This document shows positions 52,650 through 61,482 of a DNA stretch of 64,000 bases, in pieces. The DNA is taken from positions 62,001-126,000 of the forward strand of contig NZ_QUSW01000009.1 in NCBI RefSeq assembly GCF_003852895.1, in the 5' to 3' direction. The notes beneath the pieces are model-generated. The model was not told where the DNA came from, ran no database searches, and was given only the letters and a program-made list of their open reading frames with translations. Each line of letters opens with the position of its first letter. Positions within the stretch are counted from its first letter, which is position 1. The position numbers and the translations under genes were made by a program. Source of the DNA: Rhizobacter terrae. GTDB lineage: Bacteria > Pseudomonadota > Gammaproteobacteria > Burkholderiales > Burkholderiaceae_C.

Positions 52650-53057
52650 ATGAATCGCATGCTTGAGTCGCTTCCGCCCGCAACGGTCATCAGCGTGAAC
52701 AGAGGCGCATACCGCCACGTCGGCCTTCTGACAGAGCTTTGTCCTGGACAGGCGCGAAAGGTCATTTCACTCAATCCTGGCCTCGCTGGGTCACAGCTCG
52801 TTGAGGAGTTCGTGTCCACGTTTGCACGCAACCAGGAAGTGACCGTCGAGGGCCTGTCCGGCACACTGCCTTGGTGGCAGGTCCTGGCCCGTGCTCGCTC
52901 CGGCGCGCATCCGGCCTACAGCTGGACCCAGTTCAATTGCGAGCACTTCGTCCGATTTGCCCACCAGCTGCCAGCTGCGAGCCCGCAGGTCAGAGCATGG
53001 GGAGCGATCGCGGCGACCGTGTTGTTCGTGGCGTTCCAGGGAAAGGTCGCGGCCTGA
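52650..53057 (+). CDS. LRAT/NlpC-like Cys-His protein
   Basis: 135 residues from the ATG at 52650 (GAGA upstream); an ATG at 52629 adds seven residues. The pattern YRHVGLL (His23) and FNCEHFVRFAH (Cys97) with a C-terminal hydrophobic helix (AWGAIAATVLFVAFQG) matches LRAT/H-rev107-type circularly permuted papain-like proteins: thioester chemistry, acyltransferase or hydrolase. It is divergent from the XRE regulator. Confidence 0.7.
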   Translation: MNRMLESLPPATVISVNRGAYRHVGLLTELCPGQARKVISLNPGLAGSQLVEEFVSTFARNQEVTVEGLSGTLPWWQVLARARSGAHPAYSWTQFNCEHFVRFAHQLPAASPQVRAWGAIAATVLFVAFQGKVAA

Positions 53058-53236
53058 CCTCTGCCCACCGGCGGCGGCTTGTGCGGCTCTACCTATGTGG
53101 CTTCCGGCAGGAAGAGTGCTGCCCGGACTGAGCGGGGAACCTGCACGTGCGCGAAGGACCATAACATCGCGGCCTTGCGCCTTCGACACCTCCATCCCTG
53201 AAACCGGTCGCTTCTATCCTCAAACCGAATCTCCAC

Positions 53237-55012
53237 ATGTTCAATCTTCTTGTGCATGGTCATGCACGCTGGTGGGAAACTCCACCGTTCTCCATGGAGC
53301 TGAGTCGGTTCAAGGAGTACAGCGGAGAACACGCGAAAAGCATCCTCGCCACTGATCCTGCGTCTTTGGCAGAACTCGCCGACGTGCCCACGCTGCTGAT
53401 GTACGAGGTCGGAGTCAGTGGAGCCTCGTCGGCTGTTGTCCGTCTGGGACGCCTTGCCAACATTGCACTCGCAGGCAGCGAACTGACGTTCGAATTCGTT
53501 CCCCAAAGTGAACGGTGCTACTTGCGGCGTGACGACATCCTGCGCCTTCGGCAGGAACTGGACATCGATCGGTTCGAGTCCAGCCGCACTCATTGGGCGA
53601 TCAAGGACGGAGACCTGCCGCCGGAGCTGCTCGAACTGGCCACAGCCGCGCCTCCGCTGCGAACCGTCGAGGTTGTAGCGGTCGAACTCCGCAGTGCAAT
53701 GCACCGGATCGTCGACAGCCGCGCAAAGGTCCTGCTGCGTGAAATGGCGCAACTGCCCACGGAGGGTTTCAACAAGCCCTGGGCCATGCTCCCCTGGCTC
53801 GCGCACCAAGTGGCGAGACCGGAGCACCATGTCCTGTTGCGCACAGCGGCCAAGACCCCTGCGGCCAGAAGTGCGGTCGAGAAGATCTTAGCCACGCATG
53901 CGAAAGGTGACCATCAAGCAGACCCGTCGTGGAGGTTTGCCCTGGTGGCGTTTCTGGATCGGTACGGCAGCCCCACGGAAGGTCCGGTCCTTCTGCGCGA
54001 ACTGAATCATTGCCGCACGGTTCTGGCAGGCTATGCCGCGGGTCAACTGAGCGTCGACGACGGGACGGTCCAAACCATTGCGGGCCTCTTGACCCTGTGC
54101 GCGACCAGCCGGCTCGTTCAAACCAGCCTGCGGCAAGAAGTGACGATTGTTCTGCGCCGGCTGCTCGATCTGCGCAGTGAAGCAACCCCGTGGCCCATGT
54201 GGTCCAAGGACGGGCAATACCACGATGACATGCGTGCGACCGCCATGGTCGCGGTTGCATTGCAACGCCTAGGCGGCGACAAGTACCACACCGAAGTCGC
54301 TCGGATCGTCGAATGGATTCTGGGTCAGCAACGCCCCGATGGCGCGTTCGGTCACCTCGGTGAGGCGGGGGAAGCCGTGCCTGACGTGGTTGCGACGACG
54401 TTCGCCCTCGAAGCGCTTCGGCGTTCCGCTCTGGCACCGGATATTTCTCATGTGCTCGAACGCGGCGAGCGCTATCTTCAGGCGGCGCAGTCCGACATCG
54501 GCCAGTGGGAGGCGAGTGGTTGGGACACGCCGCACGTGACACGGGTCGTGCTGCAGTACCTGCACGACGCGCCCACGATGTTGTCGCAAGTTGACGGCTT
54601 CTTGCTGATGGCTCGGGGTTTCTTCCAGCGTGCCGAGGACCTCGCCTGGGAGGACGGCCCCAACAATCGGCGCCTTGCGGCCATCGCCACGGTGCATGCC
54701 GTCGAGATGTTCTTGTACGGCGTTTTCCAGCACCGCGAGGACCTCAACTTGTCGGCGTTCCGCAGTTCGGGCACGGAAACGATCGGCCTGCGAGACGCCA
54801 TGAGAGCCTTGCAGGACGCGCTGCGAATCTCCCAGCCTGGCGCTTCCTTGAAGTTTCGGGACCAGCTTTCTTCGCTGGTCGGTCGCCGCAACGGAATCAT
54901 CCACGGCGCCGACGAGATCAGCGCGTCCCAGCTGGCCGAAGGGATGAAGGCCGCCAAGAGCTTCATCGACAAATACAGCTACGACCTGCTCAAGCTGGAC
55001 TTGCTTCAGTAG
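53237..55012 (+). CDS. Large protein with cyclase-like repeats and C-terminal HEPN-type motif
   Basis: 591 residues, no signal peptide or TM. Residues 1-140 look like a compact alpha/beta domain. About 325-450 carry prenyltransferase/squalene-oxidase-type repeats (ILGQQRPDGAFG, VVATTFALEALRRS, GQWEASGWDTPHVTRVVLQYL). The C-terminus, from about 470, is helical and has GRRNGIIHGADE, an RxxxxH (Arg551, His556) as in HEPN ribonucleases. It is convergent with a gene carrying a nuclease-like motif. An RNase effector in a conflict system is a possibility. The start has no clear ribosome site. Confidence 0.6.
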   Translation: MFNLLVHGHARWWETPPFSMELSRFKEYSGEHAKSILATDPASLAELADVPTLLMYEVGVSGASSAVVRLGRLANIALAGSELTFEFVPQSERCYLRRDDILRLRQELDIDRFESSRTHWAIKDGDLPPELLELATAAPPLRTVEVVAVELRSAMHRIVDSRAKVLLREMAQLPTEGFNKPWAMLPWLAHQVARPEHHVLLRTAAKTPAARSAVEKILATHAKGDHQADPSWRFALVAFLDRYGSPTEGPVLLRELNHCRTVLAGYAAGQLSVDDGTVQTIAGLLTLCATSRLVQTSLRQEVTIVLRRLLDLRSEATPWPMWSKDGQYHDDMRATAMVAVALQRLGGDKYHTEVARIVEWILGQQRPDGAFGHLGEAGEAVPDVVATTFALEALRRSALAPDISHVLERGERYLQAAQSDIGQWEASGWDTPHVTRVVLQYLHDAPTMLSQVDGFLLMARGFFQRAEDLAWEDGPNNRRLAAIATVHAVEMFLYGVFQHREDLNLSAFRSSGTETIGLRDAMRALQDALRISQPGASLKFRDQLSSLVGRRNGIIHGADEISASQLAEGMKAAKSFIDKYSYDLLKLDLLQ

Positions 55013-55057
55013 CTCGGGGCCGCAGGAACCGCACACTCGGCCGCGTGGCGAATGTCC

Positions 55058-56743
55058 TCATCGACTGGCACCACGACCGGGGGACGGGGTCGAGCGGGCC
55101 TGCGGCTCTGGGGACCTTTGCTGCTGCATCGCGCGATAGTGGCTCTTGATCGCAACGTCCAGCGCTTGAACGCTGGCCTCGTCGGCGATCGCAATGACGT
55201 GAAGGAATCGCGGCAGGTGGGCGGGGTCGCCCCCGCCGAGCACGCGAAGTGCGTCTTCCGCGTCGCGAAATGGCGCCCCCACTGTCGATTCGGGTTGGCA
55301 CAGTCCAAAGCTCATGAAGGCTGCCCAGTCCCAGCCCCGCTCGCGAACGTTGATTCGAAGATGTTCGGCATCCGGGCTGCGGCCCGAGTCGTTCGCCCAG
55401 GCGGCCAACTCTGCGGCACTGCAGACGGTGGGGCCCGGTGAACGCAACGGCGGATTGGCCTGGTGGTAGAACATGTAGAAGCCGATCTGTGGTTGTGTGC
55501 TCAGCTTGGCAAGTTGTGACCCGCTGCTGCCGACATCGGCAACGCCATCCATGGCCTTCTTGGCCTGCAGCAGGGCAACCTTTCTGCACGTCAGGCCGCC
55601 TACGTCGATGTCCACGATCACCCCGATGTCGGCCCCAAGGCGTGCCTCTTCATTCATCGACGCGTTTTGCAGCAGCCCGAGGTAGGAACGCTGCGCCGGA
55701 TAGCCGAATCGATGGATTCGTTCTGCCGTGAAGCGGGCCACCACCGACTTCAAGTAGCCGGCCAGTTCGCCCGTGAAGATGTCCTCGTGCGCATCGGCCG
55801 CAGCCAGCGACTGCGACAGCGCCTGGCCACACTGGAACATGGCCCAGTAGACCGCCCACAGGGTGTCGGTCTTGTACGTCCGAGGGTCACCGAGCACCTC
55901 CGCGAGCAGTTGCCATTGATCGGCGGGATGGGCGAGCCGTTCGAGCCGGCCCCACGCCGGAACCCGCAGCGCCGGACGCACCATGGCAATCGAGCGCTGC
56001 GCAACCTGCCCGTAAGCGCCGGCGGCAGCAAAGCCGTTGTAGGTCCGGTAGGCCATCTCCACGGCAGTCGCAGCCTCTTGTTGCAGCGTTTCGTAGACCT
56101 GATGCGAAGGTTGCCGCTGAAAGGTCAAGGCGCCCAAGTGGGCCAGGGCTTGTTGGAAATCCCGGGCGCGCGCCGCCTGCGCCATGAGCAGAAAGTTCTT
56201 CTCAAAAGACGGCGCAAGCCAGCCGTCTCCCCGAGCGGCTCGCAGTGCATGTTCGGATTGAGCCCGAAATTCGCTCAGTGACCCGTTGAGTCTCTGCACC
56301 GCTTCCAACGACGTTCGCAGCGTGGGAAGCCGATCGACCTCGCGCCGCACCGCCTCGTTGTGCGCATTGATGCGGGCCGTGCGCGCCGATCGTTCCTCAG
56401 GCGAATCGAAGATCGCCTCGACCCGATCGTGTTCGTTCTGCGCGAGGCGCAGCGCTTGCCGAAGCTTCCAACGACGCACGGGCTCTCGCCACCCGGCCAA
56501 TCCCGTGGCAGCTTTGAATTGGTCGAAGGCGCGTTGGGCCAGGTCAAGGCCGTCCAGGCTCGCGGCCAGCGTTCGCGCGCGTTCATCTGATTCGCTCAGC
56601 GGAGCGAGCCGCTCGATCTTGTTGATTTGCGCATTCAAGATCGCGGAGTCCGAGACGACTTGATCGGCCGCAAGGATCAACACGGATGCGATCTCTTCGG
56701 CGGCTCTGCACAGGTCACCGGGTTCCCCGGACTGGGGTGTCAT
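55058..56743 (-). CDS. Hypothetical protein with PD-(D/E)xK-like nuclease motif
   Basis: 561 residues. The N-terminal 250 are helical and coiled-coil-like (NAQINKIERLAPLSESDERAR). Residues 365-397 show EEARLGADIGVIVDIDVGG then KVALLQAKKA, matching the E...D...QxK pattern of restriction-endonuclease-like domains (Glu366, Asp372, Gln393, Lys395). The start ATG overlaps the stop of the upstream sensor kinase, so expression is coupled to the copper two-component system. No family recognised with certainty. Confidence 0.55.
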   Translation of the reverse strand: MTPQSGEPGDLCRAAEEIASVLILAADQVVSDSAILNAQINKIERLAPLSESDERARTLAASLDGLDLAQRAFDQFKAATGLAGWREPVRRWKLRQALRLAQNEHDRVEAIFDSPEERSARTARINAHNEAVRREVDRLPTLRTSLEAVQRLNGSLSEFRAQSEHALRAARGDGWLAPSFEKNFLLMAQAARARDFQQALAHLGALTFQRQPSHQVYETLQQEAATAVEMAYRTYNGFAAAGAYGQVAQRSIAMVRPALRVPAWGRLERLAHPADQWQLLAEVLGDPRTYKTDTLWAVYWAMFQCGQALSQSLAAADAHEDIFTGELAGYLKSVVARFTAERIHRFGYPAQRSYLGLLQNASMNEEARLGADIGVIVDIDVGGLTCRKVALLQAKKAMDGVADVGSSGSQLAKLSTQPQIGFYMFYHQANPPLRSPGPTVCSAAELAAWANDSGRSPDAEHLRINVRERGWDWAAFMSFGLCQPESTVGAPFRDAEDALRVLGGGDPAHLPRFLHVIAIADEASVQALDVAIKSHYRAMQQQRSPEPQARSTPSPGRGASR

Positions 56744-58155
56744 GTGCTCGTCTGAACCTTCGGAAAGGTGAGGGTGAATGTCGTCACGCCGTCAGCGCCG
56801 CTTTTCGCCTGAACGCGGCCTTCATGGGCGGCCATGATGGTCTTGACGATCGCCAGGCCCAGACCGGTGCCTCCTTCGGAACGTGTGCGCGCCGAATCCA
56901 AGCGAACAAAACGCTCGAAGATGCGATCAAGTTGATCTGGGGGAATGACCTGCCCTCGATTTCTCACCGTCAAAGTGGAGGTGCCAAGCTCTTCGTTGAT
57001 GTCGATCTCGATTGCGCTCGCCGCGATTGCATGCCGGATGGCGTTGCTCAACAGGTTCGTGATCGCGCGTTGTACCAGCAGGCGGTCGGCCGTGACGGTG
57101 GCATCGCCCGTCACCACCACCTTCAATTCACGGTCTTCCGCCACCATGGACAGGAAATCGGCCACCCGCAGGGCCTCCTCACCAAGCTTGATGGGCGTCT
57201 TCTGCAATGCAGACGCGCCCTGCTCGGCACGCGCAAGCAGGAGCATGTCGGCAATCAAACGGGTGAGCCGATCGAGTTCGTCGACATTGCCTTCGAGCAC
57301 GCGCCGCAACGCCTCGACCGAGCGCTCCTTGGACAAGGCCACCTGGGTTTGTCCCAGCAGAGTGGCGACCGGCGTGCGCATCTCATGGGCGAGATCGCCA
57401 GAGAACTCCGACAGCCGCGTCACCGCTTGATCAATGCGTTCGAGCATGGCGTTGAAGTCAGTAGCGAGTTCGCGCAGCTCAGGCGGAAGGCCTGCCGTGT
57501 CGAGGCGTTGCCCAAGGCTTGTGAAGTTCACCGAAGCGGCGAGTCGCGTGAAGCGCCGCAGCGGTCGCAGACCGGTTCGTGCCACGAGCCAGGCACCAAG
57601 CATCACCAAGGCTAGAACGAGCGGCAGACCGACCAGCGCAGCACGCCGAACGCCGGCGAGCAGCCGGCGGTCGGCTTCCAAGTCGAGCGAGAGCACATAG
57701 CGCACGGATTGGCCGTCGTGCAGCGGCAAGGCTCCGGCAAGGGATGCGAACTTCTTCTTGGTCTTGCTCCGCCAACGGTTCACACCGGCGGCCGTCTCAG
57801 TGACTGTCGACGACGACTCCAATCCAATGGGTGATGAACTTGCGAGGACACGTCCGGTGCTTGGGTCCATGATCGCCAAGTGAAGGTCGTCGTGACCGAT
57901 CAGGAGGTCGGCGAAGCGATGCGAATTTGCCGGAAGGTCTTGCGTACTTGTGACTTCCGAGAGGACGTGCTGAAGCAGAGTGCGTTTGCCTTCCAGTTCC
58001 GCCAGCACGCGCGCGTCGAGTTGGCGCGACAGGGCCCAATGGCTCAGGGCGGAGGCCAAGGCCACGGCGACAAGGCCGAACAGCGCACTGGCTGCCGCAA
58101 TTCGAAGCGCCAGCGATATCTGATCGAATCGGGCGGGGGCACCGGCCGCTGTCAT
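56740..58155 (-). CDS. Sensor histidine kinase of second copper system
   Basis: 471 residues: TM (IAAASALFGLVAVALASAL), periplasmic domain, TM (ALVGLPLVLALVMLGAWLV), HAMP, H-box FSGDLAHEMRTPVA, N-box ITNLLSNAIRHA, and G-box GTGLGLAIVKTIMAAHEG. CusS-like. Coupled to its regulator by ATGA, and its stop overlaps the nuclease-like gene. The adjacent divergent CusF and cupredoxin genes suggest copper sensing. Confidence 0.9.
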   Translation of the reverse strand: MTAAGAPARFDQISLALRIAAASALFGLVAVALASALSHWALSRQLDARVLAELEGKRTLLQHVLSEVTSTQDLPANSHRFADLLIGHDDLHLAIMDPSTGRVLASSSPIGLESSSTVTETAAGVNRWRSKTKKKFASLAGALPLHDGQSVRYVLSLDLEADRRLLAGVRRAALVGLPLVLALVMLGAWLVARTGLRPLRRFTRLAASVNFTSLGQRLDTAGLPPELRELATDFNAMLERIDQAVTRLSEFSGDLAHEMRTPVATLLGQTQVALSKERSVEALRRVLEGNVDELDRLTRLIADMLLLARAEQGASALQKTPIKLGEEALRVADFLSMVAEDRELKVVVTGDATVTADRLLVQRAITNLLSNAIRHAIAASAIEIDINEELGTSTLTVRNRGQVIPPDQLDRIFERFVRLDSARTRSEGGTGLGLAIVKTIMAAHEGRVQAKSGADGVTTFTLTFPKVQTST

Positions 58156-58832
58156 GGAGCCGCGCGTTCTTCCAGCACATAGCCGACGCCACGAACGGTG
58201 TGGATCAGTTTCGTGTCGAACGGTTCGTCGAGCTTTGATCGCAGTCGGCGGATCGCGACCTCGACCACGTTGGTGTCGGAATCAAAATGAATGTCCCAGA
58301 CCAGCGAGGCGATCTCGGTTCTGGAGAGCACGTCGCCGGCCCGCTGCACCAGCAGTGAGAGCAAGGCAAATTCCTTGGCGCTCAAGTCGATGCGCTTGCC
58401 GGAGCGCGTAGCCCTGTGGCGGACCGGGTCGATCTCCAGCTCGCCCACGCGCAACATGGACTCGTTGGATGCCGGACGGCCACGTTTGAGCAGGGCGCGC
58501 ACGCGCGCGAGCAACTCCGGGAACTGGAACGGCTTGACCAAATAATCGTCCGCGCCAAGGTCAAAGCCGCGCACCTTGTCGTTCATCTGACCACGTGCGG
58601 TGAGCATGAGCACGGGGATCTGCTTGGCGGTTCGCAGGGCGGACAGCACGGCAAAGCCGTCGATGCCGGGCAGCATCACATCGAGCACCACGAGATCGTG
58701 GTCGCCGGTCATGGCGGCGTGCAGGCCGTCGCTGCCGCTGAGTGCCACTTCCACCGTGTACCCGCTTTCTGCAAGCCCCTGTCTCAGGTATTCGGCGGCC
58801 CTGGATTCGTCGTCAACCACAAGAATCTTCAT
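58152..58832 (-). CDS. OmpR-type response regulator of second copper system
   Basis: 226 residues: receiver with acceptor Asp in [17 protein letters not shown] Lys, and winged helix with [18 protein letters not shown]. Very close in layout to the regulator at 40973. Divergent from the CusF gene with the box at 58867 between them. Confidence 0.92.
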   Translation of the reverse strand: MKILVVDDESRAAEYLRQGLAESGYTVEVALSGSDGLHAAMTGDHDLVVLDVMLPGIDGFAVLSALRTAKQIPVLMLTARGQMNDKVRGFDLGADDYLVKPFQFPELLARVRALLKRGRPASNESMLRVGELEIDPVRHRATRSGKRIDLSAKEFALLSLLVQRAGDVLSRTEIASLVWDIHFDSDTNVVEVAIRRLRSKLDEPFDTKLIHTVRGVGYVLEERAAP

Positions 58833-58866
58833 GCGCTCGATTCTGCGCGATCACGCCATGGCACAG

Positions 58867-58882
58867 ATAACAAGATCGTAAT
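58867..58882. promoter_or_regulatory. CopR/CusR-like box
   Basis: ATAACA-AGAT-CGTAAT. It reads on the other strand as ATTACG-ATCT-TGTTAT and matches the boxes at 41685 and 60091. It lies 35 bases upstream of the regulator and 89 bases upstream of the CusF gene. Confidence 0.65.
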
Positions 58883-58970
58883 GAACGGGCCAGCGTGGAG
58901 TCGCGATCTGGTTACTACAGTCCATCTCACGACGCATCCTCTACTTGGCCAGATTGGCCCGAAGGAACAC

Positions 58971-59342
58971 ATGAAAGTCTTCAAGCACACCATCGCCCTC
59001 GTCATCCTGTCGGTCGCCGCAGGCTCCACGTTCGCTGCGGCGGACACAGCCGAAGCAGCCGCTACCGTGCCGACTCCCGTCGCGCAGGCGTCCACGACAG
59101 TGGCCGCCACAAACGCTGACGAAGCCCTCACCCGTGGTGTCATCAAGAAGATCGACACCGAACAGAGCAAGATCACCATTGCGCACGAAGCACTCGACAA
59201 CCTCGGCATGCCGGCGATGACGATGGTCTTCCGCGCCGCGGACGCGAAGCTGCTTCAAGGGGCCCAGGCTGGCCAGGCCATTGCCTTTCGCGCCGAGCGC
59301 CTCAATGGGGCATTGGTCGTGACCCGTTTGCAACCCCTGTGA
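58971..59342 (+). CDS. CusF-like periplasmic copper-binding protein
   Basis: 123 residues, signal peptide (ALVILSVAAGSTFAAAD) and the domain GVIKKIDTEQSKITIAHEALDNLGMPAMTMVFRAADA. GAAGGAAC before the ATG. Paralogue of 42228 and 48562. It is the first gene of the second copper module. Confidence 0.87.
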   Translation: MKVFKHTIALVILSVAAGSTFAAADTAEAAATVPTPVAQASTTVAATNADEALTRGVIKKIDTEQSKITIAHEALDNLGMPAMTMVFRAADAKLLQGAQAGQAIAFRAERLNGALVVTRLQPL

Positions 59343-59414
59343 ACCCGACAGCGGCGCCCTGGACCTTGGGGTGCCGCCCCCCAACCATTGGAAGAATCAA
59401 GGAAGGACGCCGCC

Positions 59415-59942
59415 ATGCCACATGCTTTTCGAACCGCCTCGCTTGCCGCCCTTGCGCTGGCACTTTCCAGCGCCATGGCCTTGGCCGTGGCCTCGGGCTC
59501 CCACGAAGGCGGCCACGACGAAGCGCGCATCGGTGAAGCAGGCCAGAGCGCGCGCGTTTCGCGCACGATCAACGTCGACATGGTAGACGCGATGCGGTTC
59601 ACGCCGTCGAGCATCTCCGTCAAGCAAGGCGAAACGATACGGTTTGTCGTCAAGAACTCCGGTCAGGTCAAGCATGAACTCGTGCTCGGGACGGGCCAGC
59701 AACTCAAGGAGCACTATGCCCTGATGCTGAAGAACCCCGAGATGGAACATGCCGATGCCAATCAGATCACGGTCGCGCCCGGAAAAACCGGCGACGTGAT
59801 CTGGCGCTTCACCCAACCGGGTAAGGTCGACTTCGCCTGCTTGCAGCCTGGACACCTTGATGCCGGCATGAAGGGCCTAGTAAACGTGGTGCCGGTTGCC
59901 CAGCCAGGCGCGGCCGACGGCCACACCACCCACAAGCACTAG
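59415..59942 (+). CDS. Plastocyanin-like cupredoxin, exported
   Basis: 175 residues with signal peptide. Blue-copper ligands are seen in NSGQVKHELVLG and FACLQPGHLDAGMKG. Very similar to the protein at 47518 but with a shorter His linker (HEGGHDEA). I start at 59415 (MPHAFRTASL) because the upstream codons have no start or ribosome site. Confidence 0.87.
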   Translation: MPHAFRTASLAALALALSSAMALAVASGSHEGGHDEARIGEAGQSARVSRTINVDMVDAMRFTPSSISVKQGETIRFVVKNSGQVKHELVLGTGQQLKEHYALMLKNPEMEHADANQITVAPGKTGDVIWRFTQPGKVDFACLQPGHLDAGMKGLVNVVPVAQPGAADGHTTHKH

Positions 59943-60090
59943 CCGATGACCACAGCTTCTTGCCGAGTCATGCAGTCTGTCGTCCTGAATGGTGGGTATC
60001 GTTTCGCGCCGGGCGACCGGTGACTTTCCGGCGCGACGCTCATCTTTGCTGCAAGGCCAACACGAGCTTCGCGCAAACTCCGAGTGGAAG

Positions 60091-60106
60091 ATTACGGTTT
60101 CGTAAT
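60091..60106. promoter_or_regulatory. Orphan CopR/CusR-like box
   Basis: ATTACG-GTTT-CGTAAT, the most perfect of the three boxes. It lies in a 244-bp convergent gap between the cupredoxin and DUF305 genes, so it has no obvious gene to control. It may be a relic of an operon promoter moved or lost by rearrangement. The gap otherwise shows nothing. Confidence 0.5.
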
Positions 60107-60186
60107 GCAAGCGGCGCGGGCCGCATGTCAGCGGCGCAACCGAAGGGCTCTTAACCAGACGATGCGCGCCACTCCATGTCCGGGTT

Positions 60187-60579
60187 CTACGGATGCTTCT
60201 TCATCCAGCCGTCGAACTCCGCAATTTCCTTCTTCTGGGCAGCGATGATCTTCTTGGCCATGGCCTTCATCTCCGCCGACTTGCCATGATCGAGTTCGGC
60301 CTGAGCCATCTCCAGCGCTTGCTCGTGATGCATCTTCATCATCATGGCGAAGTCCTTGTCGGTATCTCCGGAGGGCTTCATGTCGTTCATCTTCCCCATG
60401 CCTTTCATCATGGTCTGATGCATGGCGTCCGAGCCATGGTTGGACATGCCTTGACCTTGCTTCATGCCGGGCTGCGATGCCGCGGTGCCCTGGGCTTGCG
60501 CCGTGATGGCGAACAAGGACAACACAGCAGATGCCAGCGAGAGGGACAGCTTCTGTCCGCCAAAGGAAGTTTTCATCAT
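60187..60579 (-). CDS. DUF305 family exported protein
   Basis: 130 residues with signal peptide (LSLASAVLSLFAITAQAQG). DUF305 pattern: MMMKMHHEQALEMAQAELDHG with repeated Met and His and a C-terminal helical bundle. DUF305 proteins are found beside copper and silver genes and probably bind metal. The ATG at 60579 has GGAG upstream; longer in-frame codons to 60630 do not. Confidence 0.85.
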   Translation of the reverse strand: MMKTSFGGQKLSLSLASAVLSLFAITAQAQGTAASQPGMKQGQGMSNHGSDAMHQTMMKGMGKMNDMKPSGDTDKDFAMMMKMHHEQALEMAQAELDHGKSAEMKAMAKKIIAAQKKEIAEFDGWMKKHP

Positions 60580-60662
60580 CGTGATCTCCATGAAGGGGCG
60601 CGGCGCGCCACACCTTCCAATGAAGGGCAAATGGCGTTCCCCGCTTCGGCTGCGTCCGCCTC

Positions 60663-61184
60663 TCAGGTCGTTGGCTGCACTGTTTGGTGGCGTTGCCCGT
60701 ATCTTGTCACTCCGCGGGGCTTGTAGATCGCCAGCACCACGACCACGAGCAGAACCACCACGGCGGCGCCAGCATCGGTTGCGAGTTGGATTCGCAAGGC
60801 ACGCAGGTCATTGCTCGCGAGTGTCGTCTCAGCCGCGACGCGAGCCAGCCGGTCGATGGCCCGCATGTGCAGGAGCAGGAAGGCCGTGGAGGGCAGGGTG
60901 ATCAGGAGCTTGACCACGACCCACCAGTGTCGAAACAGGCCCCACGCCGTTCCCAATGACTGGATCACTCCGGTGAGGGGTGACGCAATGCTCAGCGGGA
61001 CGATGACGAACCAGCTGATCAAACCCATCGCGAGGTAGGCGGCGCGGACCGTCGAGACATCCGAGCTGGTGAGCCCCGCGACGGCGAGCGCCAGAAAACA
61101 CGCGACGGCGCCCAGCCAGCCCACCGAACAGGTGAGGTGCGCAATGACGGCGGCCTTGCGCAGGTAGGGGTTCATGGTCCTCAT
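60663..61184 (-). CDS. DUF2269-like integral membrane protein
   Basis: 173 residues, four to five TM helices (IAHLTCSVGWLGAVACFLALAVAGL, WWVVVKLLITLPSTAFLLLHM, VVVLLVVVVLAIYKPRG). The Gly-Trp helix start and HWWVVVKL segment resemble DUF2269-type proteins. Coupled by ATGA to the small protein gene at 61181. Metal or stress role is inferred only from position. Confidence 0.7.
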   Translation of the reverse strand: MRTMNPYLRKAAVIAHLTCSVGWLGAVACFLALAVAGLTSSDVSTVRAAYLAMGLISWFVIVPLSIASPLTGVIQSLGTAWGLFRHWWVVVKLLITLPSTAFLLLHMRAIDRLARVAAETTLASNDLRALRIQLATDAGAAVVVLLVVVVLAIYKPRGVTRYGQRHQTVQPTT

Positions 61185-61348
61185 CCCATGTGCCCGCCCA
61201 AACCATGGCCGGTGAGATGCAAGACCACGAAGGCTGCGATGAGCACGATGGCGATGAGACCGAACACCTTTACCCAACGAGGAGTGCCGGCGCTTGAGGC
61301 GGGCCCATTGCGACGGGTGGATTCGGAGTCTCGGGACGGTTCAGCCAT
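61181..61348 (-). CDS. Small single-TM protein
   Basis: 55 residues: Ser/Arg-rich N-terminus, one TM (VFGLIAIVLIAAFVVLHLTG) and a His/Gly tail (HGLGGHMG). AAGGAC precedes the ATG. Its stop overlaps the start of the DUF2269-like gene. It is divergent from the TetR gene. Confidence 0.65.
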   Translation of the reverse strand: MAEPSRDSESTRRNGPASSAGTPRWVKVFGLIAIVLIAAFVVLHLTGHGLGGHMG

Positions 61349-61423
61349 GGGGTGTCCTTGGTCACGAAGGGCGGCCGGCCGCGGTGAGCGCTGCCATGCG
61401 TCCGCGTGTGTCCCGCAGTTTAC

Positions 61424-61438
61424 GATACACAGTGTCTC
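61424..61438. promoter_or_regulatory. Candidate TetR operator
   Basis: GATACAC-A-GTGTCTC, 6 of 7 paired bases in each arm, in the divergent gap between the small membrane protein gene and the TetR gene, 45 bases before the TetR start. Confidence 0.5.
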
Positions 61439-61482
61439 TGTCAAATCAAAGTGACTCGAAAACCGATTCGTATACTGGGCGC

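Noticed and set aside
59877-60110. 77-codon minus-strand frame over the orphan box
   Set aside because: Begins inside the box, no ribosome site, no known motif.
61294-61482. N-terminal extension of the second TetR protein
   Set aside because: It runs through the divergent small gene, its promoter and the candidate operator; TetR proteins normally start shortly before the helix-turn-helix, as with the GTG at 61483.
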